A stretch of DNA of 15,714 nucleotides from JBEVOS01 sp964564595. Lineage in GTDB: Bacteria > Pseudomonadota > Alphaproteobacteria > Caulobacterales > Aquidulcibacteraceae. Positions 6,337 through 12,679 of this stretch are shown here, piece by piece. The notes beneath the pieces were generated by a model. It saw nothing but the letters and a program-made list of their open reading frames with translations, was not told where the DNA came from and did not search any database. The position numbers and the translations under genes were made by a program. Within the stretch, counting starts at the first letter, position 1. Every line of letters begins with the position of its first letter. The stretch spans positions 1 to 15,714 of the forward strand of contig CAZMCA010000071.1 in assembly GCA_964564595.1 (NCBI GenBank), read 5' to 3'.

Positions 6337-7851
6337 CTAAGCCGGTGTGAACGTGTTCTTCATCCCGCCGTCCGCGCTCACGACGCGCCCTTTGCGGCCG
6401 ATTTGTTCGCTCTTCTGCATCTCCGCGAGCATGTCGTCGTCTTCCGGCGTGTACGAAACGAACCGTCGGTCCTGCGCGTCACGCCCAACCACGATGCCGA
6501 CTGGACCGCGGTCGTTGCGGTGCACGATCGTGTAGGTCTCGATCGTCGCTTCGCCGTTCGGCTCCAGCACGACCTCGGGATGCGGCAGCGCATCGATCTC
6601 CTTCTGGTACGTCTTCGGATCTTCGCGCCGCCACGCGCCTTCCGTTGGCGTCGTCGAGTAAATGCCGAACGCGTGTTTGGTGAGATACCAGCCGTTGCCG
6701 GTCACGAGCCCGAACGCGCCCTGCGTGGCGCGCAGCCGCTGCGCCATCTCGGCGATCGAGTGCATCACGTAGTTGTTGCCCGGCCCGCCGAAATACGGGA
6801 GCCCGCCTGTCACGGTCAGCCCACGCGGATCGTCCTCGGCGATGCCGATTTCCTGGCACGCCATTTCCACCGCCACCGGGAAGCACGAATAAAGATCCAT
6901 CAGCGCCATATCGGCCGGCGTCTTCTTGGCCATCGCGAACGCTTTGTCGGCGCACGTCCGGATCGCGGGCGACGTGTAATAGTTCGTCCGGTCGATCGGA
7001 TTCCAAAGCTCCGCCGCATCCGAGCAGCCATGCAGATAGATGCGTTTGTCCTGCGGCACGCCGAGCGCATCGGCCTTCGCGCTCGAGCACAAGATCACCG
7101 CCGCGGCCTGATCGACCGCCATGATCGCGTTCAGATATTTCGGATACGGAAAGCCGATCATCCGGTTGTCCGGCGCCTCGGTCACCAATTCGTCGGCACT
7201 GCGCGCGGTCGGGAACCACGCATGTGGGTTTTTCGCCGCAACTTGCGTGAACGGCGCAAACAGCGCGCCGAGTTTCTTGTTGTGCGCTTCGATGCTGCGG
7301 CCGCGATGGTGACGCACCGCGTTTTCGAACAGCGGATAGCAATTCACCGGGAAATTGATCCCGTGCGCCATCTCTTGCGGCGTCGTGCCGGGGCGCGGAT
7401 CGCCCCAGCGTTCTGGCGCATCGCCTTCGCCCACGAAGCCTGAAAGGTCTCCGCCAGCCGCCATCTTCTTGCGCAGGCTGCCGAGGAACTCGCAGCCCAC
7501 CAGCAGCGCCATGTCGTGACGGCCGGACGCGATCTCTTCGCTCGCCCAGTTCACGAGCGCCTGAGGCGTGTTGCCGCCCATGTAGGTGTAGACGCTGCGC
7601 TTGGGCGAAAGCCCCAGATCGCTCGCGAGCGTCGCGGGCGGGTTCTTGAGGCGCGGCGCCGGATTGCGCTCATTGGCGTCGATCGTGAAGCCGACCACCG
7701 CCAAGAGGTCCACGTCCTTGAGCTTCACGCCCGCATCGTCCGCCGCCAATCCCGCGGCTATGGAGAGCATCTGGCGTGGGAACGGTGCGGGCTCCTTGCG
7801 CCACGTCTTTTGCCCCACTCCGATCAGCACCGGCGTCCGCGGATCGACCAT
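6337..7851 (-). CDS. thiolase-like protein type 1 (thiolase superfamily, C-terminal extra domain)
   Basis: The 504-residue protein has a thiolase fold (about 1-405) followed by an extra C-terminal beta domain (about 420-504), the layout of thiolase-like protein type 1 known from mycobacteria. Recognisable parts are TPVLIGVGQ (6-14), AVDQAAAVILCS (245-256), DLYSCFPVAVEMA (319-331), which replaces the usual thiolase NEAF-type loop, GGLPYFGGPGNNY (349-361) and a late GLVTGNGWYL (381-390). At the position of the nucleophilic Cys loop the protein reads YTYMGGNTPQAL (88-99) with no cysteine, so an ordinary acetyl-CoA acetyltransferase reaction is unlikely; database names of that kind should be treated with care. 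A CoA-ester ligand is likely. ATG at 7849-7851 has AAGGGAG upstream. It heads the four-gene run with the GFA gene starting 10 nt after it. Confidence 0.88.
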   Translation of the reverse strand: MVDPRTPVLIGVGQKTWRKEPAPFPRQMLSIAAGLAADDAGVKLKDVDLLAVVGFTIDANERNPAPRLKNPPATLASDLGLSPKRSVYTYMGGNTPQALVNWASEEIASGRHDMALLVGCEFLGSLRKKMAAGGDLSGFVGEGDAPERWGDPRPGTTPQEMAHGINFPVNCYPLFENAVRHHRGRSIEAHNKKLGALFAPFTQVAAKNPHAWFPTARSADELVTEAPDNRMIGFPYPKYLNAIMAVDQAAAVILCSSAKADALGVPQDKRIYLHGCSDAAELWNPIDRTNYYTSPAIRTCADKAFAMAKKTPADMALMDLYSCFPVAVEMACQEIGIAEDDPRGLTVTGGLPYFGGPGNNYVMHSIAEMAQRLRATQGAFGLVTGNGWYLTKHAFGIYSTTPTEGAWRREDPKTYQKEIDALPHPEVVLEPNGEATIETYTIVHRNDRGPVGIVVGRDAQDRRFVSYTPEDDDMLAEMQKSEQIGRKGRVVSADGGMKNTFTPA

Positions 7852-7931
7852 CGCGCTCTCCCTTGGCGTCTATTGTTTCCGTGCGCGGCACCTTGGGTCT
7901 TGCCGCTCCGCAAAGGCAAGTGCGCGACTTT

Positions 7932-7995
7932 TAGGCGCCTGTGCCGTATTTGTAGGCGCCACCGCCTAGCCAAGGGCGTCCAAGGCTAAGGCGCC
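7932..7995. repeat. AGGCGCC repeats in the thiolase-like/glnB divergent region
   Basis: AGGCGCC occurs at 7933-7939, 7954-7960 and 7989-7995, the first two in a longer TAGGCGCC and exactly 21 bp apart (two helical turns). The core GGCGCC is self-complementary, so each could be read from both sides. The gap of 257 bp between the divergent genes must hold both promoters. The repeats could be operator sites; short GC-rich words also recur by chance here. Confidence 0.35.
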
Positions 7996-8007
7996 GCTTT
8001 CTCGTGC

Positions 8008-8014
8008 TTGACGG
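8008..8014 (+). promoter_or_regulatory. possible -35 element of the glnB promoter
   Basis: TTGACGG is a perfect match to the Caulobacter-type -35 (TTGACGS) and lies about 95 nt before the glnB start. The matching -10 region is poor: GCCGAAGC, 13 nt downstream, agrees only loosely with GCTANAWC. No sigma-54 element is convincing. Confidence 0.3.
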
Positions 8015-8108
8015 GCCCACGGCGCCAGCCGAAGCCGGGCGCGCGAGGCCGGCGTCGCCCAAAGCGACGGCGATGCGCTGGCACGGCATGGGGAGAAAGG
8101 TCGCCCGA

Positions 8109-8447
8109 ATGAAGAAGATCGAAGCCATCATCAAGCCCTTCAAGCTCGACGAGGTGAAAGAGGCGCTGCAGGAGATCGGCCTTCAGGGCATGACCGTCAT
8201 CGAAGCCAAGGGGTTCGGGCGCCAAAAGGGCCATACCGAGCTCTACCGCGGCGCCGAATACGTCGTGGATTTCCTCCCGAAGCTGAAGCTCGAAGTCGTC
8301 GTGACGGACGATCAGGTCGAAGGCGCGCTCGAGGCCATCCAGAAGGCCGCCAAGACCGGCAAAATCGGCGATGGCAAAATCTTCGTCACCGACGTTGCGA
8401 ACGTCATCCGCATTCGCACCGGCGAAGCCGGCGCGGCAGCGGTCTGA
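8109..8447 (+). CDS. glnB: PII nitrogen regulatory signal protein
   Basis: PII is the trimeric cytoplasmic sensor of 2-oxoglutarate, ATP/ADP and, through uridylylation, glutamine; it controls GlnE, NtrB and other targets. The 112-residue protein is full length. The T-loop reads FGRQKGHTELYRGAEYVVDF, with the uridylylated Tyr51. The B-loop TGKIGDGKIF (83-92) and the C-terminal RIRTGE (101-106) supply the nucleotide-binding residues. The frame is open upstream, but ATG 8109 gives the standard MKKIEAIIKPFKLDEV start and has GGGGAGAAAGG upstream. It is called glnB rather than glnK because it directly precedes glnA with no amtB in sight. Confidence 0.97.
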   Translation: MKKIEAIIKPFKLDEVKEALQEIGLQGMTVIEAKGFGRQKGHTELYRGAEYVVDFLPKLKLEVVVTDDQVEGALEAIQKAAKTGKIGDGKIFVTDVANVIRIRTGEAGAAAV

Positions 8448-8470
8448 ACGCCGCGTCGAACCGTCTCGGA

Positions 8471-8501
8471 GCCCGCGCGCTCGAAACACGATAGCGCGGG
8501 C
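8471..8501 (+). promoter_or_regulatory. hairpin between glnB and glnA
   Basis: GCCCGCGC (8471-8478) and GCGCGGGC (8494-8501) are perfect 8-bp complements around a 15-nt loop, followed by AAGTGTTTTG. A second small stem, GCGC-TGAG-GCGC (8514-8525), precedes GTCTGTTTGTTTTC. Neither is a classic terminator, but together they could stop some transcripts, stabilise mRNA ends or mark a processing site between the two genes. Confidence 0.45.
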
Positions 8502-8565
8502 AAGTGTTTTGATGCGCTGAGGCGCGTCTGTTTGTTTTCAACTGGTGTGTTTGGGGGAGTTCCAA

Positions 8566-9975
8566 ATGTCCGCTACCGGCGACGTGATGAAGCTGATCAA
8601 GGACAAGGAGGTCCAGTTCGTCGACCTCCGGTTCAACGACATGCGCGGAAAGATGCAGCACGTCACGTTCGACGTGGACATGTTCGAAGAAAGCTACTTC
8701 CAAGAAGGCACGATGTTCGACGGCTCGTCGATCGCCGGTTGGAAAGCGATCAACGAGTCCGACATGGTGATGCGCCCCGACACGGCCGGCGCCCACATCG
8801 ATCCCTTCTTCCAGCAAACCACGCTGGCGCTCTTCTGCGATATTCTCGAACCTGGCACGCTCGCGCCCTACAACCGCGATCCGCGCTCGATCGCGAAGAA
8901 AGCCGAAGCCTACGTGAAGAGCGGCGGCTTCGGGGACACCGCGTATTTCGGCCCGGAAGCCGAGTTCTTCGTGTTCGATGACGTCCGCTGGAACGTCGAG
9001 CCGAACAACACCGGGTACTCGTTTGACTCGACCGAACTGCCAATGAACACCGGCCGCGCCTATGAAGCCGGCAACATGGGCCACCGCCCTGGCCCGAAGG
9101 GCGGCTACTTCCCCGTTCCGCCGATCGATTCGCTGCAAGACATGCGCGGCGAGATGCTGTCGGTGCTCAAGGAAATCGGCCTCGACGTCGAAAAGCACCA
9201 CCACGAAGTGGCGCCGGCCCAGCACGAGCTCGGCCTCAAGTTCAACACGCTCGTCCACATGGCCGACGCGATGAACCTCTATAAGTACGTGATCCACAAC
9301 GTCGCGCAGAGCTACGGCAAGACCGCGACGTTCATGCCCAAGCCCTATTACAAGGACAACGGCTCGGGCATGCACGTGCACCAGTCGATCTGGAAGGGCG
9401 GCCAAAACACGTTCGCGGGCGATCGCTACGCCGATCTTTCCGAAGCCTGCCTCTTCTACATCGGCGGCATCATCAAGCACGCGAAGGCGATCAACGCGTT
9501 CGCGAACTCGACGACCAATTCCTACAAGCGCCTCGTGCCCGGCTACGAAGCCCCGGTTCTGCTCGCCTATTCCGCGCGCAACCGTTCGGCTTCTTGCCGT
9601 ATTCCGCACGGCACCGGCGCGAAGGCCAAGCGCGTCGAAGTCCGCTTCCCCGACCCGGCCGGCAACATGTACCTCACGTACACGGCGCTCTTGATGGCGG
9701 GTCTCGACGGCATCGAAAAGAAGATCCACCCGGGCGATCCGCTCGATAAGAACCTCTACGATCTGCCGCCAGAAGAGCTGAAGGACGTGCCGACCGTGTG
9801 CGGTTCGCTCGAAGAAGCCATCCGTTCGCTCGATGCGGACCGCGACTTCCTCAAGAAGGGCGGCGTGATGACGGACGACTTTATCGACGCCTATCTCGAA
9901 CTGAAGACCGAAGAAAACGACCGCTACCGGATGCACCCGCACCCGGTTGAGTTCGAAATGTACTTCAAGGCGTAA
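8566..9975 (+). CDS. glnA: glutamine synthetase type I (GSI-beta)
   Basis: GlnA makes glutamine from glutamate, ammonia and ATP as a dodecamer. The 469-residue length equals E. coli GlnA. The N-terminal beta-grasp domain is at about 14-97. The catalytic domain carries metal-site Glu131 and Glu133 in FGPEAEFF, HHHEVAPAQHE (211-221), the GSGMHVHQS loop (266-274), NRSASCRIP (339-347) and VEVRFPDP (357-364). KNLYDLPPEE (395-404) contains Tyr398, the adenylylation site, so activity is expected to be controlled by GlnE under PII. The frame is open 7 codons upstream, but ATG 8566 has GGGGGAG 6 nt before it. It lies 118 nt after glnB and is closed by a strong terminator. Confidence 0.99.
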   Translation: MSATGDVMKLIKDKEVQFVDLRFNDMRGKMQHVTFDVDMFEESYFQEGTMFDGSSIAGWKAINESDMVMRPDTAGAHIDPFFQQTTLALFCDILEPGTLAPYNRDPRSIAKKAEAYVKSGGFGDTAYFGPEAEFFVFDDVRWNVEPNNTGYSFDSTELPMNTGRAYEAGNMGHRPGPKGGYFPVPPIDSLQDMRGEMLSVLKEIGLDVEKHHHEVAPAQHELGLKFNTLVHMADAMNLYKYVIHNVAQSYGKTATFMPKPYYKDNGSGMHVHQSIWKGGQNTFAGDRYADLSEACLFYIGGIIKHAKAINAFANSTTNSYKRLVPGYEAPVLLAYSARNRSASCRIPHGTGAKAKRVEVRFPDPAGNMYLTYTALLMAGLDGIEKKIHPGDPLDKNLYDLPPEELKDVPTVCGSLEEAIRSLDADRDFLKKGGVMTDDFIDAYLELKTEENDRYRMHPHPVEFEMYFKA

Positions 9976-9999
9976 GCCGGAACGTCAGCGATAAATCGG

Positions 10000-10031
10000 A
10001 AGGCCGGCGCCCCAAGCGCCGGCCTTTTGTT
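10000..10031 (+). terminator. intrinsic terminator of glnA
   Basis: AAGGCCGGCGC (10000-10010) and GCGCCGGCCTT (10016-10026) form an 11-bp perfect stem with a CCCAA loop, and the run continues TTGTTT. This is a textbook Rho-independent terminator 24 nt after the glnA stop. Confidence 0.93.
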
Positions 10032-10083
10032 TGCGCGCGGCGCCCGGATATGAAGGCTCTCTGCCGCAAAGGATCTTTCGCCA

Positions 10084-11067
10084 ATGGAATTTGCGCTTTC
10101 CGCGCCGCCCGCCGCGATCGTCGATGCGATCGAAACAGACCTTGTGGTGGTGGACGTCGGGTGCTCAGGCGGGCTGCATCCTGAATGGCGTGCGTTCGGC
10201 GATCGGCTGCGGGCCGTTGGTTTCGATCCAAGCGAAGCCGAAGTCGCGCGCTTGCGCAGCGCGGAGACGCGTCCGCTTGTGCGCTATGTGGCGGCGTTTG
10301 TGTCCGGCGTGGAAGATGGCCGCGCCGAACGGTGGGACCGTAATCCGTGGGCGCGCCTGGCCGTGAGCCGTTCCGAAGATATCCGCGCGCGCCGCAACGC
10401 GCCGGCGCAGCAGAGTGAAGCTCAGGAACCGCCGGCGCCTGAAGCGTCGATCCCAACGATCAGCCTGCCTGCTTACTTCCAGCAGCACGATCTGGCGCAC
10501 ATCGACTTCATCAAGATCGATGTCGACGGCGATGACTTCCGCATCTTGCGCGCAATCGAGACAGACTTGGCCGAACGCGCGGTGCTCGGCCTCTGCATCG
10601 AAGTGAACTTCTTTGGCTCTGACGATCCGGCCGGCAACACGTTTCACAATGTCGATCGCCTGATGAAGCGCGCGGGGTTCGAGTTGTTCGATCTGACGAC
10701 GCGGCGCTACGCGTCCGCCGCCCTCCCCTCGCGCTACATTCGCACGGCGCCGACCGCGAGCGAGAGCGGCCGCGTGCTGCAAGGCGACGCCCTCTACATG
10801 CGCGATCCCACCACGTGGCCCGCCACGCGCGCCCAACGCATCAAGCTCGCCGCGCTCTTTGCGATGTTCGGTCTGCCCGATTGCGCCGCCGAAGCGCTCG
10901 TTGCGGCAGGCGCGCCCGAACGCCTTCTCGACGCGCTGACACCGCCTGCGCCAAGCGGCCAGCAGCAGAGTTACGCCGCGCACATGGCGGCCTTCGAAGC
11001 CGACGATGCGCGGTTCTACACCACCGAACCAGCCGCGCGGCGACGCAGGTTCCTGCCTGGCTGGTAG
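10084..11067 (+). CDS. FkbM family methyltransferase
   Basis: The 327-residue protein has the FkbM-type S-adenosylmethionine domain. VVDVGCSGGL (22-31) is the glycine-rich SAM motif. HIDFIKIDVDGDDFRIL (139-155) is the family hallmark, usually IKIDVEG. CIEVNFFG (171-178) follows. Between the two halves is a Pro/Ala/Gln-rich stretch (about 105-122), and beyond the methyltransferase core a C-terminal part of about 90 residues (240-327) has no motif I recognise. FkbM enzymes methylate sugars or polyketides, often in glycan gene sets; no glycan genes are visible here, so the substrate is unknown. ATG 10084 has AAAGGA about 10 nt upstream. It sits behind the glnA terminator and 72 nt before a second methyltransferase. 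Confidence 0.87.
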   Translation: MEFALSAPPAAIVDAIETDLVVVDVGCSGGLHPEWRAFGDRLRAVGFDPSEAEVARLRSAETRPLVRYVAAFVSGVEDGRAERWDRNPWARLAVSRSEDIRARRNAPAQQSEAQEPPAPEASIPTISLPAYFQQHDLAHIDFIKIDVDGDDFRILRAIETDLAERAVLGLCIEVNFFGSDDPAGNTFHNVDRLMKRAGFELFDLTTRRYASAALPSRYIRTAPTASESGRVLQGDALYMRDPTTWPATRAQRIKLAALFAMFGLPDCAAEALVAAGAPERLLDALTPPAPSGQQQSYAAHMAAFEADDARFYTTEPAARRRRFLPGW

Positions 11068-11139
11068 CTTCACACTGAAGTTCTTGCGCTTGCGCTTTGC
11101 GCTGTTCTAAGCCGCCTGCCCTGCGCTTGGGAGCACACC

Positions 11140-11865
11140 GTGACGGACGACGGCTGGAACGAATCCGCATCTGCTTGGCTCTCTGAGATCGGCGCTGGCG
11201 GCGAAGGCGACTGGAGCCGCGTCGCGGTGCTCGATGCGCCAATGCTTGCGCGTGTCGATGCGGGCGGCTTCACGCGCGCGCTGGACGTCGGCTGCGGCGA
11301 AGGCCGATTCAGCCGCATGCTGCGGGCGCGCGGCATCGAGACGATCGGGGTCGAACCGACCAAAGCACTGCGCGAAGCCGCGCAACAACGCGACCCGAAC
11401 GGCGCCTATGTCGAAGCAGTTGCCGAGAAGCTCCCGTTCGAAGATGCGTCGTTCGATCTAGCCGTCAGCTATCTCACGCTGATCGATATTCCTGATTATC
11501 GCGCGGCTTTTCGCGAAATGACGCGCGTTCTAAGGCCCGGCGGCGCGCTGCTGATCGCCAACATCAACAGCTTCATCAGCGCCGGCAATCCCGATCCGCT
11601 TGGTTGGCAGCGCAAGGAGGACGGCACGCCGATCCACTTTGCGCTCGATGGCTATCTCGACGAGCGCGCCGATTGGGTGGCCTGGCGCGACATGCGCATC
11701 CTCAATTGGCACCGCCCTCTCAGCGACTACATGAAAGCACTGCTCGCCAACGGCCTTACCCTCACGCATTTCGATGAGCCGCCAGCGACGGAAGACCCGT
11801 TTGGCCGATCCGCGCGTCACCGCCGCGCGCCGTGGTTCCTCGTCATGGAATGGCGCAAAGCATAA
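11140..11865 (+). CDS. class I SAM-dependent methyltransferase (Methyltransf_11 type)
   Basis: The 241-residue protein has the class I fold. LDVGCGEGRF (48-57) is motif I. Glu72 ends strand 2 (IGVEP) and should bind the ribose hydroxyls. AEKLPFEDASFDLAVS (95-110) is the UbiE-like middle motif, and VLRPGGALLIAN (130-141) follows. The C-terminal 95 residues form the substrate-binding part and give no clue to the acceptor, which could be a small molecule or a lipid. The start is GTG with GGGAG 6 nt upstream. It follows the FkbM-like gene by 72 nt on the same strand, so the two may be cotranscribed. It is convergent with the outer-membrane protein gene and ends at a shared hairpin. Confidence 0.9.
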   Translation: MTDDGWNESASAWLSEIGAGGEGDWSRVAVLDAPMLARVDAGGFTRALDVGCGEGRFSRMLRARGIETIGVEPTKALREAAQQRDPNGAYVEAVAEKLPFEDASFDLAVSYLTLIDIPDYRAAFREMTRVLRPGGALLIANINSFISAGNPDPLGWQRKEDGTPIHFALDGYLDERADWVAWRDMRILNWHRPLSDYMKALLANGLTLTHFDEPPATEDPFGRSARHRRAPWFLVMEWRKA

Positions 11866-11870
11866 ACATT

Positions 11871-11896
11871 GGGGCCGGAGCTTTCGCCCCGGCCCC
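11871..11896. terminator. shared terminator hairpin between convergent genes
   Basis: GGGGCCGG (11871-11878) and CCGGCCCC (11889-11896) form an 8-bp stem; after an A-C mismatch a further GC/GC pair closes a TTTC loop. It lies 5 nt after the methyltransferase stop and 27 nt after the omp stop on the other strand. T-runs are poor on both sides, so efficiency is uncertain, but the position fits a bidirectional terminator. Confidence 0.6.
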
Positions 11897-11923
11897 GCCG
11901 TTCATTCCTACGACCGTTGAAGC

Positions 11924-12442
11924 TTAGAACTGCGTCGCGAGCGAAAGCCCGTAGGTATCGACGCCGTCATCCTCGCCTTCGAGACGCGTGTACTCAGCGC
12001 GCAGACCGACGCGCTCGCCGAAGCGCCATTGCACGCCGCCGCCCACACCTAGGCCGTCTTCTTCAATCGACGCCGTAAACGGGCCCGACGAGCCCGACGC
12101 TTCGACCTTCGCGTACCCGACGCGGCCGAACACGTCGAAGTTCTGGCTGATCGGCAGATAGCCAACGCCGTAGATGCCGTACGCGTTGTCGAGTTCCACA
12201 TTCACATTGGTGCCGAGCACGTCGACGTCGTCATCGTTCGTGCCGAAGGTGGCTTCGCCTTCGACGCCGAAGTTCGGGTGGAAGCGATAGCCAAGACGGC
12301 CGGTCACGCCGCCGACGTCGACATCGTCGCCGTCATAGTGCGTGTAGCCGAGCGAAGCATTGAAGCCTTCTTGGGCGACGGCCGGCGTCGCGACGATGGC
12401 GGCGGAGGCCAGCAGCGCGGCCGCAAGAGCTAACGATTTCAT
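11924..12442 (-). CDS. small outer-membrane beta-barrel protein (OmpX/opacity-like)
   Basis: The 172-residue precursor has a clear Sec signal peptide (MKSLALAAALLASAAIVATPAVA, cut before Gln24). The mature 149 residues alternate amphipathic strands consistent with an eight-stranded barrel: about 27-36, 45-55, 59-67, 85-94, 102-112, 129-138, 144-153 and 162-172. The last residue is Phe, the usual BAM recognition signal. The stretches that would be outer loops are rich in Asp and Glu: DGDDVDV (37-43), NDDDVDV (69-75), SIEED (125-129) and EGEDDGVD (155-162). The periplasmic turns are short. No OmpA-type peptidoglycan domain is present. GAGGAG lies 7 nt before the ATG. Function (adhesion, stability, ion binding) is not known. 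Confidence 0.9.
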   Translation of the reverse strand: MKSLALAAALLASAAIVATPAVAQEGFNASLGYTHYDGDDVDVGGVTGRLGYRFHPNFGVEGEATFGTNDDDVDVLGTNVNVELDNAYGIYGVGYLPISQNFDVFGRVGYAKVEASGSSGPFTASIEEDGLGVGGGVQWRFGERVGLRAEYTRLEGEDDGVDTYGLSLATQF

Positions 12443-12456
12443 CAGGATTCTCCTCG

Positions 12457-12494
12457 CATTGGGGCGCGCCTGTTCGGCGCACCCGCCCCCAATG
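12457..12494 (-). promoter_or_regulatory. leader stem-loop next to the omp ribosome-binding site
   Basis: On the minus strand CATTGGGG (12494-12487) pairs with CCCCAATG (12464-12457). Inside, GCGCC (12480-12476) pairs with GGCGC (12470-12466) around a GAACA loop, with an asymmetric internal loop of 6 and 1 nt. The base of the stem ends one nucleotide before the Shine-Dalgarno (12455-12450). In the mRNA it could control access of the ribosome or protect the 5' end. Confidence 0.55.
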
Positions 12495-12634
12495 GCCGGG
12501 CCCTCGAATGGGTCCTGGTAAATGCTGCGTTTGCTGTGGGCGCCCTGCCGCCTTGTTGCGCAAAGGCCACGCTTTCGCGCCTGGGGTGCGAACGGCGTCT
12601 GCGCGCTGCTGGGGAGGTTAACGACCCGGCAACC

Positions 12635-12650
12635 GAGTGCTGTTGCACTC
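12635..12650 (+). promoter_or_regulatory. small hairpin in the parE leader
   Basis: GAGTGC (12635-12640) and GCACTC (12645-12650) form a 6-bp stem with a TGTT loop, ending 29 nt before the parE start. No T-run follows. The rest of the 237-bp omp-parE gap shows the omp leader stem, a TTGCGCAA palindrome (12556-12563) and no convincing promoter. Confidence 0.35.
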
Positions 12651-12679
12651 CGAGGTCAGACTCCCCTTATGGATGCCAC

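Noticed and set aside
8079..8095. TGGCAC upstream of glnB as a sigma-54 promoter
   Set aside because: The -24 half is perfect, but at the required spacing the -12 half reads GGGG instead of TTGC, and it would overlap the ribosome-binding site.
8404..9942. 512-codon open frame on the minus strand opposite glnA
   Set aside because: Antisense shadow caused by codon bias; glnA on the other strand is beyond doubt and the product is compositionally odd.
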